Positions 8,448-15,034 of a stretch of DNA of 19,526 nt are shown in pieces. Origin of the DNA: Cytophagaceae bacterium (GTDB taxonomy: Bacteria; Bacteroidota; Bacteroidia; Cytophagales; Spirosomataceae); contig CANIYB010000006.1 of NCBI GenBank assembly GCA_947471105.1, forward strand, positions 1-19,526, in the 5' to 3' direction. How positions within the stretch are numbered: position 1 is the stretch's first letter; each line of letters opens with the position of its first letter. A program made the position numbers and the translations under genes. The notes beneath the pieces are model-generated. The model saw only the letters and a program-made list of their open reading frames with translations. It made no database searches and was not told the DNA's origin.

Positions 8448-9212
8448 TTATTTTTTACATAAATATATAATTTCTTCTAATGGCAAAGCCATTTTTTTTG
8501 CTTCAGTGTAGCCAATTTTATCAACCATATTGACTTCTTCGACTTTAAAGCCTGAAGATTTCAATTGGTCTCCATAATCTCTTCCATAAATTCGCAGATG
8601 ATCATCTTGCAAAAAATGTTTTTCTCGTTCTTTTGGGTCAGTTATGCTGGCATCTTCATAGGTTGTTTCTAGGTCATACCTTTGTGGGCTTTGACAAAGA
8701 GCAAAACCGTCACTTTTTAGCACGCGTCTTATTTCTTTCATACATTGAACGTCATCTTTTACATGTTCAAGCACATGGTTGCAAAAAACTACATCAAATG
8801 AATTGTCCTCAAAGGGTATCTGGTGAAGATCCATTTTTACCTTAGCTAAAGGTGATTCAATATCGGCTGTTATATAATTATCACCTAGATATTTTTCAAA
8901 TCGATCAATAAAGCAATATTCAGGAGCTATATGTAATACTTTGGGTTTACTAGTGTAAAAATTAGTTTCGTTTTGTAAAAACAAATGCATTAATCGATGC
9001 CTTTCTAGACTTAAACAGGATGGGCACAAAGCATTTTCACGAGGAAACATTCTTCCATAAGGCAAAAACTTTCGGAATGACTTATTGCAAATAGGGCAAT
9101 GAACTTGATCGCCTATTAAAATCAAACTATATAGTTTGATTAATTTATGAGCAAATAATTGAATGAATTTTCGTGGGATATTTCTTAAAACCCAGCTAAT
9201 TAAATATTTCAT
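8448..9212 (-). CDS. SAM-dependent methyltransferase with N-terminal CxxC zinc site
   Basis: The 254 aa contain two parts. Residues 39-42 (CPIC) and 63-66 (CPSC, followed by LSLERHRL) form two CxxC pairs that look like a zinc knuckle. Residues 91-190 are a class I methyltransferase core of the type 11 kind: motif I region VLHIAPE (92-98), the acidic end of strand 2 in TADIES (115-120), IPFEDNSFDVVFCNHVLEH (132-150) and RRVLKSDGF (162-170). Motif I lacks the usual GxGxG glycines and has HIAPE instead. I recall that variant from related bacterial methyltransferases with the same CPxC/CPSC pairs, often near cell-surface sugar genes; this is memory, not a search result. The substrate is unknown. 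It is the first gene before pepP and lepA, and its start lies directly after the DUF1080 terminator. Confidence 0.82.
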   Translation of the reverse strand: MKYLISWVLRNIPRKFIQLFAHKLIKLYSLILIGDQVHCPICNKSFRKFLPYGRMFPRENALCPSCLSLERHRLMHLFLQNETNFYTSKPKVLHIAPEYCFIDRFEKYLGDNYITADIESPLAKVKMDLHQIPFEDNSFDVVFCNHVLEHVKDDVQCMKEIRRVLKSDGFALCQSPQRYDLETTYEDASITDPKEREKHFLQDDHLRIYGRDYGDQLKSSGFKVEEVNMVDKIGYTEAKKMALPLEEIIYLCKK

Positions 9213-9222
9213 ATAACAAAAA

Positions 9223-9255
9223 AAGGAAGGTTTTTTTGATAAAAAAACCTTCCTT
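9223..9255 (-). terminator. Strong intrinsic terminator after the DUF1080 gene
   Basis: A perfect 15-bp inverted repeat (9223-9237 with 9241-9255, 3-nt loop), followed on the minus strand by a run of seven T from the flanking bases. It starts 19 nt past the DUF1080 stop and ends about 10 nt before the methyltransferase start codon, so the methyltransferase start must be served by read-through or by a promoter overlapping the hairpin. Confidence 0.9.
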
Positions 9256-9274
9256 AATTAAAATTTAGATCTTT

Positions 9275-10036
9275 TTACATTTCTCGAATCCATATATTTC
9301 GAAAGCTTACTTGATTTCCATGATCTTGTAAGCTGATAGGTCCTGGTCCATGTACTGGGTTTTTGGGTTGACCAATATATTCAGTGGTCCCTTGTATTTT
9401 AGTATGATTTTGTACAACAACCCCATTGTGGATAACGGTTACATAGGCTGGTGTATCAATACCCCCATTGATTGTAAATTTAGGAGCTGTATAAATGATG
9501 TCATACGTATTCCATTCACCCATTTTTGAAGTTGCATTGACTAATGGAGCGCTTTGCTTGTAAATACTTCCAGCTTGTCCATTGCGATACGTTCTGTTCT
9601 GATAGGAATTCATTACCTGTACCTCATACATTCCTTGCATGAAAACACCACTGTTTCCTTTACCTTGACTTTTTTTAGTATCAGGCTCCATAGGTGATCT
9701 CCATTCAATATGCAATTGATAGTTTTCGAATTTTTGTTTGGTTGAGATGTTGCCTGTTTTCCCAACAACTGTTAAAGATTTTTCAGCTGGATCTACCTTC
9801 CATAAAGCAGGTGAACCATCTTTTGCTGATTCCCAATTACTTAAATCTTTTCCGTCAAATAAGATAATGGCATCAGATGGAATTGTTCCAGGGGTAATAA
9901 CTTTAACTTCTGGATCCCAATATTCAGTGATTTCAGGATTTGTCGGATTAACAACGGCATGTCTGTGATCTTGCGCTTTGACATTAAAAGCTAATGTGAA
10001 AAGCGAAATGGATAGTACAATGAGAGTCTTTTTCAT
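9275..10036 (-). CDS. Secreted DUF1080 (3-keto-disaccharide hydrolase-type) protein
   Basis: The 253 aa begin with a signal peptide (MKKTLIVLSISLFTLAFNVKA, cleavage probably before QDHRH), so the product is periplasmic or surface-exposed. The rest is the concanavalin-like jelly-roll family PF06439: LFDGKDLSNWES (about 59-70) is its hallmark opening, followed by YQLHIEWRSP, the GNSGVFMQGMYEVQVMNSY strand pair, GEWNTYDIIYTAPKF, and the closing GPISLQDHGNQVSFRNIWIREM. Members have been linked to cleavage of 3-keto-glycosides and are common in Bacteroidota and Planctomycetota; the exact substrate here is unknown. Its genes often sit beside Gfo/Idh/MocA oxidoreductases, but none is nearby. Flanking terminators on both sides suggest it is transcribed alone. 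No clear promoter is visible in the 66 bp upstream. Confidence 0.88.
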   Translation of the reverse strand: MKKTLIVLSISLFTLAFNVKAQDHRHAVVNPTNPEITEYWDPEVKVITPGTIPSDAIILFDGKDLSNWESAKDGSPALWKVDPAEKSLTVVGKTGNISTKQKFENYQLHIEWRSPMEPDTKKSQGKGNSGVFMQGMYEVQVMNSYQNRTYRNGQAGSIYKQSAPLVNATSKMGEWNTYDIIYTAPKFTINGGIDTPAYVTVIHNGVVVQNHTKIQGTTEYIGQPKNPVHGPGPISLQDHGNQVSFRNIWIREM

Positions 10037-10063
10037 TTTGTTTAGTAGGTTTTAGATAAAAAA

Positions 10064-10083
10064 AAACCGGTAAAAACCGGTTT
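10064..10083 (-). terminator. Intrinsic terminator after the 47-aa protein gene
   Basis: An 8-bp perfect inverted repeat (10064-10071 with 10076-10083, 4-nt loop) whose minus-strand 3' side continues into a run of T (plus strand A at 10058-10066). It begins 19 nt after the small gene's stop and 28 nt before the DUF1080 start. Confidence 0.85.
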
Positions 10084-10102
10084 AAATATAAAGATATAAA
10101 AA

Positions 10103-10246
10103 TTACTTATTAAAAGTAGCTTTGATTTCTTCTACATCCACCAATTTGATAATTGGTCTACGTTTTAAAATTTTGATAGCGGCTACCTTGTTGTTAGCTA
10201 CTGCCTTATTTCTTCTGTCTTTACGTTTTAATCTTGTTACAGCCAT
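10103..10246 (-). CDS. 47-aa highly basic small protein, unknown function
   Basis: A short open frame translated by hand: starts MAVTRLKRKDRRNKAVANNK, continues with VAAIKILKRRPIIKLV and ends DVEEIKATFNK. About a third of the residues are Lys or Arg, concentrated in the first 34, and the last third is acidic-to-neutral and helical in character. It has no Cys, no signal peptide and no membrane segment. The composition is that of a small RNA-binding or ribosome-associated protein; this is inference. I have an impression of similar short proteins in other Cytophagales but cannot name a family. A promoter with textbook spacing lies 20 bp upstream and a clean terminator follows, which supports a real, separately transcribed gene. 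It is divergent from hisS, with 90 bp between the starts. Confidence 0.78.
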   Translation of the reverse strand: MAVTRLKRKDRRNKAVANNKVAAIKILKRRPIIKLVDVEEIKATFNK

Positions 10247-10265
10247 GTCTTTAAAATTTGGTATG

Positions 10266-10297
10266 CAAAAATAGCTATTCTAGGTTATTTATCAAAA
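10266..10297 (-). promoter_or_regulatory. Bacteroidota-type promoter for the 47-aa protein gene
   Basis: On the minus strand, TTTTG (10297-10293) is followed after exactly 19 nt by TATTTTTG (10273-10266), matching TTTG-N19-TAnnTTTG. Transcription would begin near 10260, leaving a leader of roughly 14 nt before the ATG at 10246. Confidence 0.65.
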
Positions 10298-10315
10298 ATA
10301 TTAAGCATAATTAAT

Positions 10316-10323
10316 TAATTTTG
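10316..10323 (+). promoter_or_regulatory. Possible -7 element for hisS
   Basis: TAATTTTG fits TAnnTTTG and would start transcription near 10329-10330, only about 7 nt before the hisS ATG. No convincing -33 TTG is present at the expected distance, so this is a weak call. Confidence 0.35.
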
Positions 10324-10336
10324 TTTTTTATATATC

Positions 10337-11683
10337 ATGCAAAAGCCAAGCAACGCAAGGGGAACTAGAGATTTTGGACCAAAAGAAATGGTCAAAAGGA
10401 ATTTTGTTTTTTCAATTATCAAAAAACATTTTGAACGTTTTGGTTTCCAAAATATTGAAACTCCATCTATTGAAAATTTATCCACCTTAATGGGTAAATA
10501 TGGTGATGAGGGCGATCAGTTGCTTTTCAAAATATTGAATTCAGGGGATTTCTTAAAAGATGTAAGCCCGAATGATATTGAGTTGGGTTTTAAAAACTTT
10601 TCCCAAAAGATCGTTGAAAAGGGTTTGAGGTATGATTTGACTGTTCCTTTTGCTCGTTTTGTTTCCATGAATAGGAGTGAATTGGCATTCCCGTTTAAAC
10701 GTTATCAGATACAGCCTGTTTGGAGAGCAGATAGACCTCAAAAAGGTAGATATAGGGAATTTTATCAATGTGATGCGGACATAGTGGGTTCTGATTCTTT
10801 AATAAATGAAGCGGAATTGATTTCATTATTCCAATCTATTTTCTCTGAATTAAACTTGAACGCTCAATTGTTAATTAATTCCAGAAAAGTTTTGACAGGG
10901 ATTGTTGATGCTTTAGGAATGATTGACAAATTCACTTCGTTTGCAATTGCATTAGATAAATTAGATAAAGTGGGTTGGGATGTTGTTCAAAATGAATTAT
11001 TAGAACAAGGGTTTGAACTAGATAAATTAAATAAACTAAAAGGAATCATTGAGTTTGAAGGAACGAATGATCAAAAAGTTGCAAATCTAAAGTCATTCTT
11101 AGCCGATTCTGAGATCGGTTTAGCAGGTTTAAAAGAAATAGAGGATGTTCTTTCCTTTTCAGTAGATCAAACAAACATTATTTTTGACGTCAAATTAGCA
11201 CGCGGATTGTCCTATTACACGGGTCTTATTTTTGAAGGTAAGGCCGTAGATCTTGCTTTCGGCAGTATTGTAGGAGGGGGGCGTTATGATAATTTAACGA
11301 CTTCCTTTGGTTTACCCAATATGTCGGGAGTTGGGATTTCATTTGGAATAGAAAGGATTATCGACGTGATGGATACCTTAAAATTGTTGCCTTCGGTAGA
11401 TTCTAGTGCATGCCAAGTACTGTTCACTTATTTTGATTTAGAAGGCCAATTGAAATGTTTGAGTTTAGCTAATTCATTGCGATCAAATGGGATTTCATGT
11501 GAGGTTTACCCAGACATGACTAAAATCAAGAAATCATTTGAATACGCAGACAAAAAAGGCATCAGATTTGTGGCCGTTATCGGTTCAGAAGAAATTAAAT
11601 CTGGTTTAATTTCGCTGAAGGATATGATTAGTGGAACACAAGAAGAACTGAATTTGCTTGAATTAAGTCAAAAACTATCTTAA
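10337..11683 (+). CDS. hisS: Histidine--tRNA ligase
   Basis: HisRS (448 aa, class II) charges tRNA-His. The N-terminal region begins NARGTRDFGPKE with motif 1 following. Motif 2 runs about 118-150 (FPFKRYQIQPVWRADRPQKG, then RYREFYQCDADIVG). The HisRS-specific loop is R289GLSYYTG296, preceded by an insertion domain of about 100 residues; FGSIVGGGRYDNL (308-320) and motif 3 GVGISFGIER (331-340) complete the active site. The remaining 100 residues form the anticodon-binding domain. The start at 10337 gives the standard N-terminus. It is divergent from the 47-aa gene and convergent with pgi, with which it shares the stop-codon tetranucleotide TTAA. It is not linked to the his operon, which is usual. 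Confidence 0.97.
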   Translation: MQKPSNARGTRDFGPKEMVKRNFVFSIIKKHFERFGFQNIETPSIENLSTLMGKYGDEGDQLLFKILNSGDFLKDVSPNDIELGFKNFSQKIVEKGLRYDLTVPFARFVSMNRSELAFPFKRYQIQPVWRADRPQKGRYREFYQCDADIVGSDSLINEAELISLFQSIFSELNLNAQLLINSRKVLTGIVDALGMIDKFTSFAIALDKLDKVGWDVVQNELLEQGFELDKLNKLKGIIEFEGTNDQKVANLKSFLADSEIGLAGLKEIEDVLSFSVDQTNIIFDVKLARGLSYYTGLIFEGKAVDLAFGSIVGGGRYDNLTTSFGLPNMSGVGISFGIERIIDVMDTLKLLPSVDSSACQVLFTYFDLEGQLKCLSLANSLRSNGISCEVYPDMTKIKKSFEYADKKGIRFVAVIGSEEIKSGLISLKDMISGTQEELNLLELSQKLS

Positions 11684-13329
11684 GATCTCCAAGCTTTAAA
11701 TTTGTTGATCAATCCATTTGTCGAGCTATCGTGAGAATTAATTTCTTGATCGCTTTCTAATTCAGGTAAAATGGAGTTAGCTAATTGCTTACCTAATTCA
11801 ACTCCCCATTGATCATAGCTAAATATATTCCAAATAATCCCTTGTACAAATATTTTGTGTTCATACATGGCGATTAATGAGCCTAACGTTTTAGGTGTAA
11901 TTTGCTTGACTAAGATGGAATTGGTTGGCCTATTTCCTTCAAAAACCTTAAATGGACTGAGTTTATTTATTTGTTCTGCAGACAAACCTGCTTTTTGTAG
12001 CTCTGCGTCTACTTCCTTTTTAGTTTTTCCGTTCATTAAAGCCTCAGTTTGAGCGAAAAAATTAGACATCAATAAAGTGTGGTGGTTTCCGATTTTATTG
12101 TGTGTTATGGCTGGGGCAATAAAATCAGCGGGGATCAATTGAGTTCCTTGGTGTATTAATTGATAAAACGCATGCTGGCCATTTGTTCCCGGCTCCCCCC
12201 ATATGACAGGACCGGTGGGATAAGTAACCCGATTTCCATTACGGTCAACTGATTTGCCATTCGACTCCATGTCTCCTTGTTGGAAATAAGCCGCAAAGCG
12301 ATGCATATATTGGTCATATGGTAAAATAGCATGAGTATTGGCATTGAAGAATTGAGTATACCAAATTCCCAATAAAGCCAATATAACCGGAATGTTACTT
12401 TCAAATGAAGCTGTGGAGAAATGAACATCCATTTCATTAGCTCCTGATAACAAGAGCTCAAAATTTTCAAATCCAATACTTAGGGCAATGGAAAGTCCAA
12501 TAGCTGACCATAGAGAATATCGACCACCCACCCAATCCCAAAATACGAACATATTTTGAGCGTCAATTCCGAACTTTTCCACTTCTGATTTATTGGTCGA
12601 CATCGCTACAAAATGTTTCGCAACATGCTTCATGTCTTTTGCTTCAGCTAAAAACCAATTTCTAGCAGAAAATGCATTCGCCATGGTTTCTTGCGTAGTA
12701 AATGTCTTTGAGGCAATTAAAAACAAGGTAGTTTCTGGATTTATTTTTTTAAATGTTTCTGAGATATGAGTTCCGTCAACATTGCTGACAAAATGTATAT
12801 TTAAATGATTCTTGTAAGGTTTTAATGCTTCTGTAACCATTACTGGGCCTAAATCAGAACCTCCAATTCCGATATTCACTACATCAGTAATCGATTTTCC
12901 GGTATATCCTTTCCATTGACCCTGAATAACATGGTCACAAAAGTCTTTCATTTGATTCTTCACCAATTGAATATCGAGCATGATATTTTTGCCGTCAATA
13001 AGTATTTCTGATGTGGTTTTTGCTCTTAATGCAGTATGTAGAACTGATCTGTTTTCTGTAACATTGATAACATCACCAGAAAACTGAGAATGGATGGCTG
13101 ACTTCAAACTTGTTTGATTAGCCAATTCAATCAAATTAGTAAATGCTTCTTTATCTATTATGTTTTTTGAGTAATCGAAAAATAGATCGTTAAACGCTAG
13201 ACTAAATTCTTTTTGCCTATTTTCGTTTGCATCAAATAAGCTTTTGATGGTAGTTGAATTAAGCCTATTAAAGTCATTTTTTAAATTATTAAAAGCTGGC
13301 GTCTGAGTGAAATCTTGGTTGGAAAGCAT
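11680..13329 (-). CDS. pgi: Glucose-6-phosphate isomerase
   Basis: Pgi interconverts glucose 6-phosphate and fructose 6-phosphate in glycolysis and gluconeogenesis. The 549 aa equal the E. coli length, and the known catalytic residues fall at the same numbers: E355 in GDMESNGKS, H386 in GTNGQHAFYQ and K514 in GVELGKQLAN. The phosphate-binding segments NIGIGGSDLGP (152-162) and ASKTFTTQET (206-215), and family signature DWVGGRYSLWSAIG (265-278), are also intact. The protein has no signal peptide. The gene converges on hisS with a 4-bp overlap and no terminator between them. It is followed upstream (13388-13425) by the terminator of the peroxiredoxin gene, so it needs its own promoter; only a weak TAATTTTA lies in the 58-bp gap. 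Confidence 0.98.
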   Translation of the reverse strand: MLSNQDFTQTPAFNNLKNDFNRLNSTTIKSLFDANENRQKEFSLAFNDLFFDYSKNIIDKEAFTNLIELANQTSLKSAIHSQFSGDVINVTENRSVLHTALRAKTTSEILIDGKNIMLDIQLVKNQMKDFCDHVIQGQWKGYTGKSITDVVNIGIGGSDLGPVMVTEALKPYKNHLNIHFVSNVDGTHISETFKKINPETTLFLIASKTFTTQETMANAFSARNWFLAEAKDMKHVAKHFVAMSTNKSEVEKFGIDAQNMFVFWDWVGGRYSLWSAIGLSIALSIGFENFELLLSGANEMDVHFSTASFESNIPVILALLGIWYTQFFNANTHAILPYDQYMHRFAAYFQQGDMESNGKSVDRNGNRVTYPTGPVIWGEPGTNGQHAFYQLIHQGTQLIPADFIAPAITHNKIGNHHTLLMSNFFAQTEALMNGKTKKEVDAELQKAGLSAEQINKLSPFKVFEGNRPTNSILVKQITPKTLGSLIAMYEHKIFVQGIIWNIFSYDQWGVELGKQLANSILPELESDQEINSHDSSTNGLINKFKAWRS

Positions 13330-13387
13330 AATAAAATGATTGTTTTTACACTTGTAAAATTAAGAAATTTTAATGGATTGAGGACAA

Positions 13388-13425
13388 AAAAAGGAGAATG
13401 GCAATTTAGCCAAATTCTCCTTTTT
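13388..13425 (-). terminator. Intrinsic terminator after the peroxiredoxin gene
   Basis: Outer 12-bp inverted repeat (13388-13399 with 13414-13425), a further GGC/GCC inner stem and a 6-nt loop, followed by T on the minus strand. It begins 21 nt past the peroxiredoxin stop. Confidence 0.85.
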
Positions 13426-13445
13426 GAAATTAGAATATTTCGCGT

Positions 13446-14081
13446 TTACAAGTTCGGTTGAGGTGTTTTTCTCAAATATGGTTTAACACTAGTAAATCCC
13501 TTAGGGAATTTCGCCACTGCATCAGCATCTGATACGGCTGGAGTAATAATTACATCTTCTCCATTTACCCAGTCAGCTGGTGTGGCTACTTGGTAATTAG
13601 CCGTTAACTGCAATGAATCAATAACACGTAAAATTTCTGTGAAATTTCTACCTGTTGACGCCGGATATGTTAATGTCAACTTTATTTTTTTGTCTGGTCC
13701 AATAATAAATACAGATCTTACCGTTGCTTTTTCAGAAGCATTTGGGTGAATCATATCATAAAGCAATGCCACTTTCTTTTCTGGATCTGCAATAATTGGA
13801 AAATTCATTTGCACTGAATTAACCTCTTCGATATCAGGGACCCATTTATTATGAGATTCTAAGGAATCAACGGATATAGCAATTGCTTTTACTCCTCTTT
13901 TAGTAAATTCTCCATTAAGTAAAGCTGTTTTCCCTAATTCTGTTGTACACACTGGAGTAAAATCAGCAGGATGGCTAAAAAACAATGCCCATGAATCTCC
14001 AATCCATTCGTGGAAGGATATGTGCCCTAAAGTTGATTCCGCTTGGAAATCGGGTGCGATGTCACCTAAACGTAAGCTCAT
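13446..14081 (-). CDS. 1-Cys peroxiredoxin (Prx6 subfamily)
   Basis: The 211-aa protein reduces hydrogen peroxide and organic hydroperoxides through one peroxidatic cysteine. The active site is FTPVCTTEL with C45 and T42, and the partner arginine is probably R122 (KATVRSVFIIGP). C45 is the only cysteine in the protein, so there is no resolving cysteine, as in the Prx6 group. The long C-terminal arm (about 155-211, ATPADWVNGEDVIITP) is typical of that subfamily, where it builds the dimer. It is cytoplasmic, with no signal. A TAAATTTG element (14117-14124) lies 36 bp upstream of the start and a terminator follows, so it is probably monocistronic. AhpC-type 2-Cys peroxiredoxins are excluded by the missing second Cys. 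Confidence 0.94.
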   Translation of the reverse strand: MSLRLGDIAPDFQAESTLGHISFHEWIGDSWALFFSHPADFTPVCTTELGKTALLNGEFTKRGVKAIAISVDSLESHNKWVPDIEEVNSVQMNFPIIADPEKKVALLYDMIHPNASEKATVRSVFIIGPDKKIKLTLTYPASTGRNFTEILRVIDSLQLTANYQVATPADWVNGEDVIITPAVSDADAVAKFPKGFTSVKPYLRKTPQPNL

Positions 14082-14116
14082 GTTAGTTTGATTTAAATGG
14101 TTAAATTTTTCTCTAC

Positions 14117-14124
14117 CAAATTTA
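14117..14124 (-). promoter_or_regulatory. -7 element for the peroxiredoxin gene
   Basis: Minus-strand TAAATTTG fits TAnnTTTG and predicts a start near 14111, about 30 nt before the ATG. The nearest upstream TTG lies 24 nt away inside the terminator hairpin, longer than the ideal 19, so only the -7 half is convincing. Confidence 0.45.
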
Positions 14125-14143
14125 TAGACTTTTGGTGAAATAA

Positions 14144-14172
14144 AAAAGCAATCCTAAAATAGGATTGCTTTT
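14144..14172 (-). terminator. Intrinsic terminator after the tRNA-like RNA
   Basis: A perfect 13-bp inverted repeat (14144-14156 with 14160-14172, 3-nt loop) followed by T on the minus strand, 34 nt beyond the encoded CCA of the tRNA-like gene. It closes a predicted primary transcript of about 235 nt starting near 14380. Confidence 0.85.
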
Positions 14173-14205
14173 AACATTACACTTCATCAACAAACTAAAA
14201 ACTAA

Positions 14206-14351
14206 TGGCTGTAGGAGAAGGATTCGAACCTCCAAGATGTGGTTAGCCACGACACAGAACTAACTTAGTGGTCAACCCGTTATGCCGCGTTTATCCCAGA
14301 ATCACCACCCCCGAGACAGGAGGGCACGTCTGCCAATTTCATCACCCTACA
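14206..14351 (-). ncRNA. tRNA-like RNA with an expanded (~74 nt) variable region, anticodon GUC
   Basis: Read on the minus strand from 14351, the RNA opens with a 7-bp acceptor stem (TGTAGGG pairing with TCCTACA, one G-U), TG at positions 8-9, a short D arm (ATG/CGT around AAATTGGCAGA, with the conserved GG), G26, a 5-bp anticodon stem (CCCTC/GGGGG) and the 7-nt loop CTGTCTC with U33 and anticodon GUC (14315-14317). At the 3' end it has a perfect T arm (GGAGG-TTCGAAT-CCTTC, 14217-14233), G73 and an encoded CCA (14206-14208). Between anticodon and T arms lie 74 nt (14234-14307) instead of 4-20. The D arm is like class II tRNA-Leu, while GUC, C38, G73 and G2-C71 are AspRS identity features. Base 37 is U, where tRNAs nearly always have a purine. 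It could be a working tRNA with a giant variable arm, a tRNA with an insertion, or a tRNA-derived RNA with another job. Confidence 0.75.
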
Positions 14352-14385
14352 ATAAATTTAACTACCTTTGTAATTAATACGTCGA

Positions 14386-14417
14386 CAAATATAATGCGCT
14401 AAAGTATAAATTCAAAA
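14386..14417 (-). promoter_or_regulatory. Bacteroidota-type promoter for the tRNA-like RNA
   Basis: On the minus strand TTTTG (14417-14413), then exactly 19 nt, then TATATTTG (14393-14386): a full match to the -33/-7 consensus. Transcription would start near 14380, giving a leader of about 28 nt before the mature 5' end at 14351. Confidence 0.7.
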
Positions 14418-14485
14418 TTATTTAATAAAATTGTCTTTTTTTTGTAAATATTTTAACAAATACACTATTTAATTTTAATTTATTC

Positions 14486-14950
14486 ATGGATCGTAAGCAA
14501 GACCTTGACCCACTTGATTATAAAATATTAGAAATTTTAGTATCAGATGCTAATTTACCTTTTACTGAAATTGGCAATCGATTAGAAGTTTCCGGGGGGA
14601 CCGTACATGTGCGCATGAAAAAAATGCAAGCCTTAGGGATTGTAAAAGGTTCCCAATTACTCATTGATTACTCAAAAATCGGATGGGATATTTGTGCATT
14701 TTTGGGTATTTATTTAGATAAAAGTAGTTTATATGCGGATGTTGCCAAACAGCTAGAGGAAATACCTGAGGTAGTTAATATTCATTATACCACTGGCATT
14801 TATTCGATATTCGCTAAAATTATATGTAGAGATACTCAGCATCTAAGAGAAGTTTTACATGATAAAATTCAAAAAGTTAATGGCATTCAAAGGACTGAGA
14901 CTTTTATTTCTTTAGAAGAAAGTTTGATCAGAAATACTCCATTATTTTAG
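14486..14950 (+). CDS. Lrp/AsnC family transcriptional regulator
   Basis: The 154 aa show the standard two-part layout. An N-terminal winged helix-turn-helix covers about 9-55 (LDPLDYKILEILVSDA, then FTEIGNRLEVSGGTVHVRMKKMQALGIV), and a RAM ligand-binding/oligomerisation domain about 65-142 (DICAFLGIYLDK, VVNIHYTTGIYSIFAKIIC, GIQRTETFISLEES). Length is usual for the family (about 150). Such proteins sense amino acids and act as dimers or octamers on DNA; the ligand and target genes here cannot be told. It is divergent from the tRNA-like gene (135 bp between them) and 84 bp ahead of sufB on the same strand. No clean TAnnTTTG is seen upstream, only weaker TATTTAAT/TAATTTTA variants near 14466-14477. 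Confidence 0.92.
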   Translation: MDRKQDLDPLDYKILEILVSDANLPFTEIGNRLEVSGGTVHVRMKKMQALGIVKGSQLLIDYSKIGWDICAFLGIYLDKSSLYADVAKQLEEIPEVVNIHYTTGIYSIFAKIICRDTQHLREVLHDKIQKVNGIQRTETFISLEESLIRNTPLF

Positions 14951-15001
14951 TTTATTTATATCCATTCTAAACAATTGGTATAATCTTTAAAATTCATTTT
15001 G

Positions 15002-15009
15002 TAATTTTG
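15002..15009 (+). promoter_or_regulatory. Possible -7 element for sufB
   Basis: TAATTTTG fits TAnnTTTG and lies 25 bp upstream of the sufB ATG. A TTG at 14975-14977 is 24 nt upstream, wider than the ideal 19. It would give sufB its own start, separate from the Lrp-like gene. Confidence 0.4.
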
Positions 15010-15034
15010 AGCTTTTAAGATGTACTGAATTATT

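Noticed and set aside
12156..12476. 106-aa minus-strand frame inside pgi
   Set aside because: It is a same-strand alternative frame of an intact pgi, without recognisable protein features.
14206..14351. tmRNA or self-splicing intron within a tRNA
   Set aside because: The 5' side has a Leu-type D arm, not the tmRNA start, and 142 nt is too short for tmRNA with a tag frame. The 74-nt insert lies outside the anticodon loop and is far below group I intron length.
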